Both the position numbers and the translations under genes were made by a program. A DNA stretch of 15,185 nucleotides from an uncultured Erysipelotrichaceae bacterium (GTDB taxonomy: Bacteria; Bacillota_I; Bacilli_A; Erysipelotrichales; Erysipelotrichaceae), in NCBI GenBank assembly GCA_910586285.1, contig CAJUGR010000034.1, positions 1 through 15,185 of the forward strand, read 5' to 3'. Below the pieces are notes generated by a model. That model had not been told where the DNA came from and searched no databases. It saw nothing but the letters and a program-made list of their open reading frames with translations. Of this stretch, positions 1 to 6,210 are shown in pieces; the first letter of the stretch is position 1; every line of letters begins with the position of its first letter.

Positions 1-664
1 CATACTCATGATCATTCAGGAAACTGCATTCATCAAACATATTCAGTTCCGATCCTGCTGAATACTTCGCAATCGGCAATACCCCGGTCATAAAGGCAAG
101 TTCCACATACGGCTGATCTTTTAATAAACCTTTTAAGAACTCAAGATATGCTTGTTTATCATCCTCTGTCATAAATTTCTTATAAAAGATGGAATCCCAT
201 TCATCCAAAAGAAAAATAAATTTCATTTCTGTTTTTTTCACAATCTCCTGTATTGGCTCGTTTACTTGCCCTTCTGCATTAAATGCTTCTTTCATATCTG
301 TTTTCAAGCAAAACTTTACCCAATCAAGATAATCATCAAAACAGTCACAACGATCCGGCATTCGACTGAAATCAATATAGATAACATGATGCTTGTTTAA
401 ATGTTTTTTAAAAGAATCACTATTTTCGATCTTTAATCCCTTGAATAAGTTTTGTGCATCATTCCCAACCGTATAATAAGCACCAAGCATACTCACATTA
501 ATCGTTTTACCAAAGCGACGCGGACGAGTAATACATACATATCTGCTTGTTGTATTCAAAAGTTCATTCATTTTTTCAATCAATAAGCTTTTGTCAACAT
601 AGATCTTACTGTTTACATTCATTTGATAATTCATCATCGGTGTATTCGTATCCAAATAATACAT
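1..664 (-). CDS. AAA-ATPase-like / PD-(D/E)XK nuclease family protein, 5' part (runs off the left edge)
   Basis: Open frame with no stop from the ATG at 664 to the window edge, 221 residues seen. A P-loop-like motif TRPRRFGKT is at residues 46-54 and a Walker-B-like FIFLLDEWD at 149-157, followed by FMTGVLPI at 191-198; these are the hallmarks of the AAA-ATPase_like family (PF09820). Family members are usually 500-570 residues with a C-terminal DUF1703 PD-(D/E)XK domain, which would lie outside the window. The start is supported by a purine-rich GGCGGGTGAG just upstream and a promoter at 693-721. Cellular role is not established; members are multi-copy in gut Bacillota and Bacteroidota. The copy at 14543 is colinear with this one: identical over the N-terminal ~146 residues except for two silent changes, then divergent at residues ~147-203. 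Confidence 0.85.
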   Translation of the reverse strand, partial: MYYLDTNTPMMNYQMNVNSKIYVDKSLLIEKMNELLNTTSRYVCITRPRRFGKTINVSMLGAYYTVGNDAQNLFKGLKIENSDSFKKHLNKHHVIYIDFSRMPDRCDCFDDYLDWVKFCLKTDMKEAFNAEGQVNEPIQEIVKKTEMKFIFLLDEWDSIFYKKFMTEDDKQAYLEFLKGLLKDQPYVELAFMTGVLPIAKYSAGSELNMFDECSFLNDHEY

Positions 665-738
665 GGCACTCACCCGCCTTTTTCCTAACTTTATTATATC
701 CCAATTTACCCATTTCCTCAATCATTACTGAAACAAGT
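22..738 (-). repeat. Left arm of a ~716-bp inverted repeat (AAA-ATPase-like gene copy 1)
   Basis: The reverse complement of 22-738 aligns with 14470-15185 with a single 1-nt indel in the leader (AAAAAGG against AAAAGG). Homology begins abruptly at ACTTGTTTCAG, about 73 nt before the start codon, and continues to the right window edge, so the true repeat is probably longer. Position p in the coding part pairs with 15207-p. Confidence 0.9.
693..721 (-). promoter_or_regulatory. Sigma-A-type promoter of the left AAA-ATPase-like gene
   Basis: On the minus strand TTGAGG (721-716) and a perfect TATAAT (698-693) are separated by 17 nt, about 29 nt before the ATG at 664. The same two boxes at the same spacing precede the right-hand copy, although several spacer bases differ, which supports both as real. 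Confidence 0.65.
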
Positions 739-866
739 TAAGCTGTTATCAATCTGAAAAGAAGTGCAGTTTATACACTCCTTGTTTTACAGATCTTGGG
801 GGTGTCTTTTACCCCATGTTTTACATACCCCGCCTAATTTCAGATTACCTAAATGTCATAGCTTTA

Positions 867-1703
867 CTAAGACTTTAATTCCTTTACCAAGCGCCACAAT
901 TCACTGTAAGATACAAATCCGATCGCATCGCAGTGTTCCTTTGCCCGCTGGCGCTGCTTTTTCACATTCCCGTTATGATGATCGTGCAAATTATTTTTAT
1001 CCATCATGTATTGAACATAAGAAAATTTCTTCAACAAAAACCAAACCGCAATCATCTGATTAATCATCATTTCTTTATCTTCGCTCTCTTGCAACAATTC
1101 CTTGAGATTCACCAGTTGATAAGAGGCCATCTTTTGCGCTGTCTCATACATTTCTTCATAATTCAAGAACATTTGCGCATCCAACTGCCGTTGAATCATC
1201 CCGGCCTTTTCATGGCGGAAGAAAAAGCGCTCGATTGCAGAAAATGCCGTATCGCTTTGATCATGATCCATACTGCAGGCGATGATTTCGTTGCGGCAGC
1301 CCTCATATTCATTTTCCGGTTCGCTCATGACATAATAAAGTGCTTTTGCCAGCACATATTCCTCTTTCTTACCGATGGTTATCATCGCTGCTCGCTGCAT
1401 ACCATCGAAATTCCCGTATACGATCATCGGGCACTTAATGGTACCATGAGGAAGCTTAAATGAATCCTTATATCGAATAATCTGATTGGCAATCGCATCT
1501 TTGTTGATATTCAAAGCCAACTGCACACATATCCGCAAGTCCTCATCCAAATGGAACAGACGCTGTAATAATTCAGCGCTCTCCTGTTTGGTTTCATCCT
1601 TTTCAATGATTGTCAGATAATCTTCCAGATACCCGTTAAACTCACAAATTCCCTCTTGATCGCGATAATCCTTGACGGCACACAAGATATCATAAATCGC
1701 CAT
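867..1703 (-). CDS. Uncharacterised 278-residue protein
   Basis: I do not recognise a family. The frame is well supported as a gene: an excellent ribosome site AGGAGGAG lies about 6 nt before the ATG at 1703, and an upstream TATAAT is present. The protein is soluble-looking, acidic overall and mostly predicted helix, without a signal peptide, membrane segment or CxxC-type metal motif. A Gly/aromatic-rich centre (around IVYGNFDGM, residues ~95-102) is followed by an acidic Cys-containing stretch, then leucine-rich helices (around LKELLQESEDKEMMINQM). The C-terminal ~35 residues are basic, with the run KKQRQRAKEH. Its nearest same-strand neighbours are separate units: the IMPase gene upstream ends in a terminator, and the AAA-ATPase-like gene downstream has its own promoter. 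I see no clear terminator after its stop. Confidence 0.75.
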   Translation of the reverse strand: MAIYDILCAVKDYRDQEGICEFNGYLEDYLTIIEKDETKQESAELLQRLFHLDEDLRICVQLALNINKDAIANQIIRYKDSFKLPHGTIKCPMIVYGNFDGMQRAAMITIGKKEEYVLAKALYYVMSEPENEYEGCRNEIIACSMDHDQSDTAFSAIERFFFRHEKAGMIQRQLDAQMFLNYEEMYETAQKMASYQLVNLKELLQESEDKEMMINQMIAVWFLLKKFSYVQYMMDKNNLHDHHNGNVKKQRQRAKEHCDAIGFVSYSELWRLVKELKS

Positions 1704-1808
1704 ATGATCTCCTCCTCTTTTGACTCCCTCATTTATTCATTCCCACTAAAACGATGGCATAAGACGCTTGTTTGTACTATCATCCGATAATTCACGCAGC
1801 TAAGTCTT

Positions 1809-1827
1809 ATTTCATTATATGTGAAAT
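1809..1827 (-). promoter_or_regulatory. Promoter -10 with overlapping dyad, upstream of the 278-residue protein gene
   Basis: TATAAT on the minus strand at 1819-1814; no good -35 box is visible at 16-18 nt. The -10 lies inside a short dyad ATTTCA-7 nt-TGAAAT (1809-1814 and 1822-1827), a possible operator. Transcription from here would give a leader of about 105 nt, in which ATAAGAC (1759-1765) and GTCTTAT (1804-1810) could close a stem. No known riboswitch is recognised. Confidence 0.35.
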
Positions 1828-1892
1828 GATTCTAAACATGCGAAAACGCTTCCTGTTAATTCCATTTTACAACTTTACGGTCATTGGCGCAA

Positions 1893-1934
1893 TAAAAAAC
1901 CGTAAACTTTTTCATTTTCTGAAAGCGCTTACGG
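1893..1934 (-). terminator. Rho-independent terminator after the IMPase gene
   Basis: On the minus strand a stem of about 13 pairs with one 2-nt internal mismatch starts CCGTAAGC (1934-1927) and closes with TTTACGG (1906-1900), with loop GAAAA, followed by a run of six T (1899-1894). It begins 11 nt after the stop codon at 1946. Confidence 0.85.
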
Positions 1935-1945
1935 CATAAACCTAT

Positions 1946-2716
1946 TTAGCGTAATACGATATCCAATAATTCGTTGATATTTTGGGGATTGCCGGCAGCG
2001 ATGCCGATTGGCTCAAGATCACCCCATTGTCCATCAAACGGATGGAAGATACCTCCGGATTCCATCAGTATGAAACTGGCAGCCGCATAGTCCCAAAATG
2101 AGATATGCGCTTCATAAAAGGCATCCACACGACCGCAAGCCAGATAACACAAATCCAAAACAGCACTGCCGCTGCGGCGAATATCACGACCGGTTAAAAA
2201 CAACTCCTTCATCTTCGTAAAAGTCACATCTGCATATTGCTTATGATAAGGGGATGTGCCGCACATGATCAGCGAATGTGTCAGATCATAATCGCTCACA
2301 TGAATAGTCCGATCATTACAATAGGCTCCATGTCCCTTTAGTGCGAAGAACACTTCATGTAAATACGGATCTGCACATACGCCCAAGATCGGCTTACGAT
2401 CCTTTGCCAAAGCGATAGATACACAGGAATGGCGATAATCATACGCATAATTGGTAGTACCGTCAATCGGATCAATAATCCAGGTATAGGATGCATCCAG
2501 TTCTTGATTTTCCTTTTCTTCCGCAAAGAATTTCGCATCCGGAATTAACGGCATCAATTCTCTTATCACAAAATCTTGTGTTTTTACATCCATATCCGTT
2601 ACGATGTTGGAAGCATCGCTTTTGGATTTCACGGTGTGAATCATTCCCTCTCGCATAAATTCTCCGGCATTATACGCAATTTCCTTTACTGCATCCAGCA
2701 ATTTCAATTCATTCAT
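1946..2716 (-). CDS. suhB: Inositol monophosphatase family protein (SuhB-like)
   Basis: 256 residues, normal for the family. All metal-site motifs of Mg-dependent Li-sensitive phosphatases are present: AEEKE (E66/E67), the signature WIIDPIDGTTNY with D82 and D85, and WDYAAASFILMESGG with D209. The family hydrolyses inositol-1-phosphate or related sugar and nucleotide phosphates; the in vivo substrate cannot be told from sequence. The start is supported by AAGGAGA 7 nt before the ATG. The gene follows the DbpA-like helicase gene with an 18-nt gap and no intervening terminator, so the two are very probably co-transcribed, and the unit ends at the 1893-1934 terminator. In E. coli SuhB also acts in rRNA transcription antitermination; whether that applies here is unknown. 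The symbol is by family resemblance. Confidence 0.93.
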   Translation of the reverse strand: MNELKLLDAVKEIAYNAGEFMREGMIHTVKSKSDASNIVTDMDVKTQDFVIRELMPLIPDAKFFAEEKENQELDASYTWIIDPIDGTTNYAYDYRHSCVSIALAKDRKPILGVCADPYLHEVFFALKGHGAYCNDRTIHVSDYDLTHSLIMCGTSPYHKQYADVTFTKMKELFLTGRDIRRSGSAVLDLCYLACGRVDAFYEAHISFWDYAAASFILMESGGIFHPFDGQWGDLEPIGIAAGNPQNINELLDIVLR

Positions 2717-2734
2717 GTTTTTTCTCCTTAGTTT

Positions 2735-4168
2735 TTATTGTTTTTTACTGATCTCCACTTTCAAATGATAATTTTTTATTGTTACTTGGTTTAGCTTTTC
2801 CACCACTTCATGGCCTTTATCATGATAGATTTCCACATAGCTGCCCCAATCCTGAATCTGAATCACACCGATATCATCAAAGCTGACCCCATCAATTTGG
2901 CACAGAGCCCCAACAATATCCTTGGCTCGGATTTTTTTGTTTTTGCCTCCATGAATATACAAGCGCAGCGTATCATCACGAAAGGCGGCCGTCTTTCCTG
3001 CCTGTTCCTTACGTTTACCATACAGTTGACAACGGGTATATTCATTATCAATCTGGGAGCGAATCACATCAGGATCTGCCACTGCCATTGCACATTGACA
3101 ATACGCCTCCAGTTCCGCTTTGCGCTGTTTTTCTGCCGGGGCTATGAGCGAAATAACCCGCCCTTCATGTAGGTAACGGGCACTTCTGCCGGCACGATGA
3201 ATAAAACGCTCGTTTTCGTTTGGTAAATCATAGTTAATAATGGTTTTCACCTGGGGCAAATCCAATCCCCGCGCCGCAATATCACTCGCAATCAGCACTT
3301 GCGTCTTGCCGTAACGAAAGCGATCCAATTCCTGTTCCCGCGCTTGTTGATCCAGCGCACCGTGAAGCAACGATAACGCTTCAATCCGAACCTGTAAATA
3401 ACGATAAAGCTGTTCACAGGTATTTCGGGTATTACAAAAGATGATTGTTGCGGCATCGGCCTCATGTAAAAGCAGTCTCCATAAAAAATCAGGTTTTTCT
3501 GCTTCTTGAATCAAATAGGCTTTACTTTGAATTTGACCTTTCCATAAATCTTGATCCACAATGACTTTCTCATAGGGTGAAGCATACTGTTGACATAATC
3601 GTTCCACATCTTCACTCAATGTTGCGGAACACAGACAAGTGTGATTTGGTTTTGGTAACTGACTTAAAATCGTCGTAACCGTATCAAAAAAGCCCATTCG
3701 GCACATCTCATCCGCTTCATCCAATATGACGTCACGGAGCGCATGAAGCGCTATATTACCTAGGTGCAGATGTTCTAAAATACGCCCGGGAGTCCCCACT
3801 GCCACATGACATTTTTGTTTCATGTCCTGAATCTGAAAAGCCATCGGTTCTTTCCCGATCAAAGCAACGCATTTGATTCGTTTATATTTTCCCAATCCTT
3901 CCACATCCGCTTTGACCTGTTTGGCCAGCTCACGGGTCGGCACCAGAATCAAGCACTGCGGTGCATTTTCCTCCCAATTGATCCGCTCCAAGACCGGCAA
4001 CAAATACGCACCCGTTTTCCCGCTGCCGGTTTTAGCCTGTACCACAATGTTCATTGGCTTCATCCAGCGTGGGATGACCTGTTCCTGTACCGGCGTTAAA
4101 TCATGCCACTGCATCTTATCCAGTGCTTTTAATAAAGATTCCTCAGTTAAATAGTTCGCAAATTTCAT
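2735..4168 (-). CDS. dbpA: DEAD-box ATP-dependent RNA helicase, DbpA/YxiN type
   Basis: 477 residues with the complete helicase motif set: Q motif LTPVQEQVIP (24-33), motif I AKTGSGKT (45-52), Ia PTRELA (77-82), Ib TPGR (126-129), II DEAD (150-153), III SAT (181-183), V ARGLDL (299-304) and VI HRAGRSAR (324-331). The C-terminal ~75 residues (from RLYIHGGKNKKIRAKDIVG, 402-420) match the DbpA RNA-binding domain that in B. subtilis YxiN and E. coli DbpA recognises hairpin 92 of 23S rRNA. Established role of that family: ATP-driven RNA remodelling in 50S subunit assembly, in the cytoplasm. The ribosome site CGGAG before the ATG is modest. It is the first gene of a two-gene unit with the IMPase gene. 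Confidence 0.93.
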   Translation of the reverse strand: MKFANYLTEESLLKALDKMQWHDLTPVQEQVIPRWMKPMNIVVQAKTGSGKTGAYLLPVLERINWEENAPQCLILVPTRELAKQVKADVEGLGKYKRIKCVALIGKEPMAFQIQDMKQKCHVAVGTPGRILEHLHLGNIALHALRDVILDEADEMCRMGFFDTVTTILSQLPKPNHTCLCSATLSEDVERLCQQYASPYEKVIVDQDLWKGQIQSKAYLIQEAEKPDFLWRLLLHEADAATIIFCNTRNTCEQLYRYLQVRIEALSLLHGALDQQAREQELDRFRYGKTQVLIASDIAARGLDLPQVKTIINYDLPNENERFIHRAGRSARYLHEGRVISLIAPAEKQRKAELEAYCQCAMAVADPDVIRSQIDNEYTRCQLYGKRKEQAGKTAAFRDDTLRLYIHGGKNKKIRAKDIVGALCQIDGVSFDDIGVIQIQDWGSYVEIYHDKGHEVVEKLNQVTIKNYHLKVEISKKQ

Positions 4169-4203
4169 AGGATACTCCGTTCTTAATTGGCTTTACTGTA
4201 TTT

Positions 4204-4209
4204 ATTATA
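4204..4209 (-). promoter_or_regulatory. Promoter -10 box for the helicase-IMPase unit
   Basis: Minus-strand TATAAT at 4209-4204, about 35 nt before the helicase ATG. The -35 region at 17 nt spacing (GCCGTT) is poor, so only the -10 is claimed. Confidence 0.45.
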
Positions 4210-4507
4210 CCAAAGAAATGATCAAAAACGGCAGCGATCTTCTTTTTCCTAAAGGACAACTTTCATAAATAAACATGAACACGCTTTTCTTTGCTTCTTT
4301 CACCAGTCAAAAAGGTATCGTATGACAGTCACTTTTACGCTGTCATATTTATTGATTTATTTTATTACAAGTATGCTCTTAACATTGTAATTAAATCCTG
4401 TGTACTATTTTATAGGAATCACTTACATTATCATATACTTCTTTTCTTAATTTGTTTGACGGCATCTTGTATGCTTTTATTGTACTTCAGTATAACAAAT
4501 TTCATCA
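4210..4507. other. AT-rich intergenic stretch without a supportable gene
   Basis: No frame here has a convincing start site or family resemblance. It holds a perfect 8-bp inverted repeat TATGACAG / CTGTCATA (4321-4328 and 4340-4347, 11-nt loop), which on the plus strand is followed by TTTATT, and a weaker AATTTGTT / AACAAATT dyad (4449-4456 and 4494-4501). No plus-strand transcript needs a terminator here, so the first repeat has no obvious job. Confidence 0.5.
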
Positions 4508-4573
4508 ATAAAAAGACTATCATCAAAGCCCCTTTCATGAAGAACATTTCCTGCTATGCAGTCGATGACAGCC
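4508..4573 (-). terminator. Possible terminator downstream of tRNA-Pro
   Basis: On the minus strand GGCTGTCATC (4573-4564) can pair over 10 bp, with two G-U pairs, with GATGATAGTC (4524-4515), directly followed by TTTTTATT. The loop is long (about 39 nt), which lowers confidence. Confidence 0.4.
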
Positions 4574-4588
4574 TTTATCTAATCTGTC

Positions 4589-4665
4589 TGGTCGGGATGA
4601 CAGGATTTGAACCTGCGACCCCTAGCACCCCATGCTAGTGCACTACCAAGCTGTGCTACATCCCG
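4589..4665 (-). tRNA. tRNA-Pro, anticodon GGG, CCA encoded
   Basis: 77 nt on the minus strand fold into a complete cloverleaf: acceptor CGGGATG/CATCCCG, D stem GCAC/GTGC with loop AGCTTGGTA, anticodon stem CTAGC/GCTAG with loop ATGGGGT (anticodon GGG, reading CCC and CCU), 5-nt variable loop GGGTC, T arm GCAGG-TTCAAAT-CCTGT, then A73 and genomic CCA (4591-4589). It stands alone, with no neighbouring tRNA or rRNA. Confidence 0.95.
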
Positions 4666-4673
4666 ATGTTTCT

Positions 4674-4703
4674 ATTTTACTATATAGATTATGAAAAAGT
4701 AAA
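4674..4703 (-). promoter_or_regulatory. Likely tRNA-Pro promoter
   Basis: Minus-strand TTTACT (4703-4698) and TAAAAT (4679-4674) with 18-nt spacing, placing the start of transcription almost at the mature tRNA 5' end. The AT-rich stretch also contains TATAGT, so the exact -10 is uncertain. Confidence 0.4.
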
Positions 4704-4752
4704 GAGGAAAATACACATTTCATCATTCATTTATACAAGTGCTTTCCTGACG

Positions 4753-4783
4753 AAAAAAAACATTGCCAGTGACAAGCAATGTT
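4753..4783 (-). terminator. Rho-independent terminator of the amidohydrolase gene
   Basis: Perfect 8-bp stem AACATTGC / GCAATGTT on the minus strand with a 9-nt loop, running into a T8 tract (4760-4753). The first arm overlaps the stop codon of the amidohydrolase gene. Confidence 0.92.
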
Positions 4784-6080
4784 ATGAATGTATGGAATGG
4801 GGTAAGAAATGATCCAGTTCCTTTTCCACCTGCGGCATTTTCTTCACTTTGGGATTTTTGATGATCTTACCGTTTGCGATGACCATAGATACGTGGCGCA
4901 GCGTTTGTAAATCCGCCAAAGGATTATTACGGGTAACAATCATATCCGCACATTTTCCTGCTTCAATCGTTCCGCATTGATCAGCGATTCCCGCAATTTC
5001 AGCATTTTGTTTGGTTGCGGTATACAAAGCAAACTGTGCGGATACGCCACAGTATTCACAGAAGTAAAGTAATTCACGCCACATGTTGTAATGCGTAACG
5101 TAAGGACACCCGGTATCGGTACCCAATCCGACCGGAATGCCGCTTTCCAGACACGCCTTTACACATTTGATAATACCTTCGAATACGACTTTACCGTTAT
5201 ACTGTTCCAGTTCACTCGCATGAGAGATTGCACGATCAAATAACGCATAGGGTAAAGCGGGCGATAACGTAGCCACAAGGCTTGCATGGCGCTGTTGAAA
5301 TAAATTCATTATTTCCGCTGTCGGATGGGCACCGTGTTCAATGGTATCCACACCGTTGCGAAGCGCCACTTCCACGCCCTCACTGCTTTCCGTATGCGCC
5401 GCGACTTTCAAACCTAAGGCATGTGCTTCCTCACAGGCTGCCTTCACCATTTCCGCCGGCATTTTTAATTCTCCCGGCTCTCCTCTTTTTTTGGCATCCA
5501 ATACACCGCCGGTGATCATTAATTTTAACAGATTCGGATGATCCTTTGCGATTCGTTTTACAAGGCTTCGTGCTTCTTTTGCACTGCGTGCGATATAAGC
5601 CAAAGAACCGGCCATATGACCTCCCGATACAGATATCGCCATGTTGGAAGCCAAAATGCGCGGGCCGATGATCTTGCCTTTGGCAATTCGATCGCGGATG
5701 TCACTGTCGACATTCTCCACCCCGCCAACGGTGCGAATGGTCGTTACTCCACTCATTAGTTCCGTCTTTGCATAACCTTCGCATAGCCGGATCATAATTG
5801 AACGCAATAAACGATTGCTCGTCATCAATTTCACCAGCTTTTTGGGATCGGATGCTTTTTTCTTCGGCTTTCCGCCGGCCGGTAAATGCACATGAAGATT
5901 GATCAATCCCGGCATGATATACTGCCCCTGTAAATCAACAACTTCCAAGTCGGCAGGCAAAGTGGATTGCTCAATGATATCGACAATGTTTGTATCCTCA
6001 ATCACAATCGCCTTTCCCTTGAGCGGTTTCATATTCTTGTTTCCATCTAAAATGATTCCGTTGATCAGCGCACGCTTCAT
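4782..6080 (-). CDS. Metal-dependent amidohydrolase (imidazolonepropionase/prolidase-like)
   Basis: Amidohydrolase-superfamily protein, 432 residues from the preferred start. Counting from the upstream ATG at 6089, the metal-site residues are the HVH pair (H66, H68) at the end of strand 1, the bridging-lysine candidate in LLKLMITGG (K189), H232 in AAHTESS, H252 in EHGAH and D325 in GLGTDTG. The flanking small beta domain is formed by the N- and C-terminal ends (CADMIVTRNNPLADL then GKII). This arrangement is typical of the binuclear subgroup that includes Xaa-Pro dipeptidases and imidazolonepropionase-like enzymes; the substrate cannot be read from sequence. There is no signal peptide, so it should be cytoplasmic. 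The ATG at 6080 is chosen over 6089 because GAAAGGA lies only 0-1 nt before the upstream ATG but about 9 nt before this one. It is a single-gene unit with its own terminator. Confidence 0.88.
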   Translation of the reverse strand: MKRALINGIILDGNKNMKPLKGKAIVIEDTNIVDIIEQSTLPADLEVVDLQGQYIMPGLINLHVHLPAGGKPKKKASDPKKLVKLMTSNRLLRSIMIRLCEGYAKTELMSGVTTIRTVGGVENVDSDIRDRIAKGKIIGPRILASNMAISVSGGHMAGSLAYIARSAKEARSLVKRIAKDHPNLLKLMITGGVLDAKKRGEPGELKMPAEMVKAACEEAHALGLKVAAHTESSEGVEVALRNGVDTIEHGAHPTAEIMNLFQQRHASLVATLSPALPYALFDRAISHASELEQYNGKVVFEGIIKCVKACLESGIPVGLGTDTGCPYVTHYNMWRELLYFCEYCGVSAQFALYTATKQNAEIAGIADQCGTIEAGKCADMIVTRNNPLADLQTLRHVSMVIANGKIIKNPKVKKMPQVEKELDHFLPHSIHS

Positions 6081-6112
6081 CTTGTTCATTCCTTTCGCTA
6101 TCCTCTATTATG

Positions 6113-6118
6113 ATTATA
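6113..6118 (-). promoter_or_regulatory. Promoter -10 box for the amidohydrolase gene
   Basis: Minus-strand TATAAT at 6118-6113, about 33 nt before the preferred start codon; no convincing -35 at standard spacing. Confidence 0.4.
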
Positions 6119-6164
6119 ACATAAGCGGAATATGATTTTGAGATATAGGATGAAGTAATTGTGT

Positions 6165-6202
6165 AAAAAAAGAAATGAAGCGGAAATCCCGATCCATTTC
6201 TT
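6165..6202 (-). terminator. Rho-independent terminator after ptsI
   Basis: Minus-strand stem AAGAAATG (6202-6195) / CATTTCTT (6177-6170) around a 17-nt loop, followed by a T tract (6170-6165). It lies just after the ptsI stop codon at 6211. Confidence 0.75.
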
Positions 6203-6210
6203 ATTTATTA

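Noticed and set aside
799..831. GGGGT...ACCCC repeats between the left AAA gene and the 278-residue protein gene, considered as a terminator
   Set aside because: The stems are only 5 bp, two GGGGT compete for one ACCCC on the minus strand, and no T tract follows.
152..1063. Short plus-strand frames at 152-400, 547-741 and 764-1063
   Set aside because: They are complements of the AAA-ATPase-like gene, its leader and the 278-residue protein gene, without start signals.
933..1463. Plus-strand frame of 176 codons
   Set aside because: It lies entirely antisense to the 278-residue protein gene, has no ribosome site, and its composition is that of a complement frame.
1920..1933. TGAAAGCGCTTACG, a near-perfect cre (CcpA) match
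   Set aside because: It forms the left part of the terminator stem after the IMPase gene and lies far from the next start codon; the match is better explained by the hairpin.
4291..4638. Plus-strand frame ending GMTGFEPATPSTPC
   Set aside because: This is the well-known spurious translation of an antisense tRNA; its 3' end is tRNA-Pro, and the rest is AT-rich intergenic DNA without a ribosome site.
6081..6089. Upstream ATG (6089) as the start of the amidohydrolase
   Set aside because: The only Shine-Dalgarno sequence abuts this ATG directly, while it is correctly spaced for the ATG at 6080.
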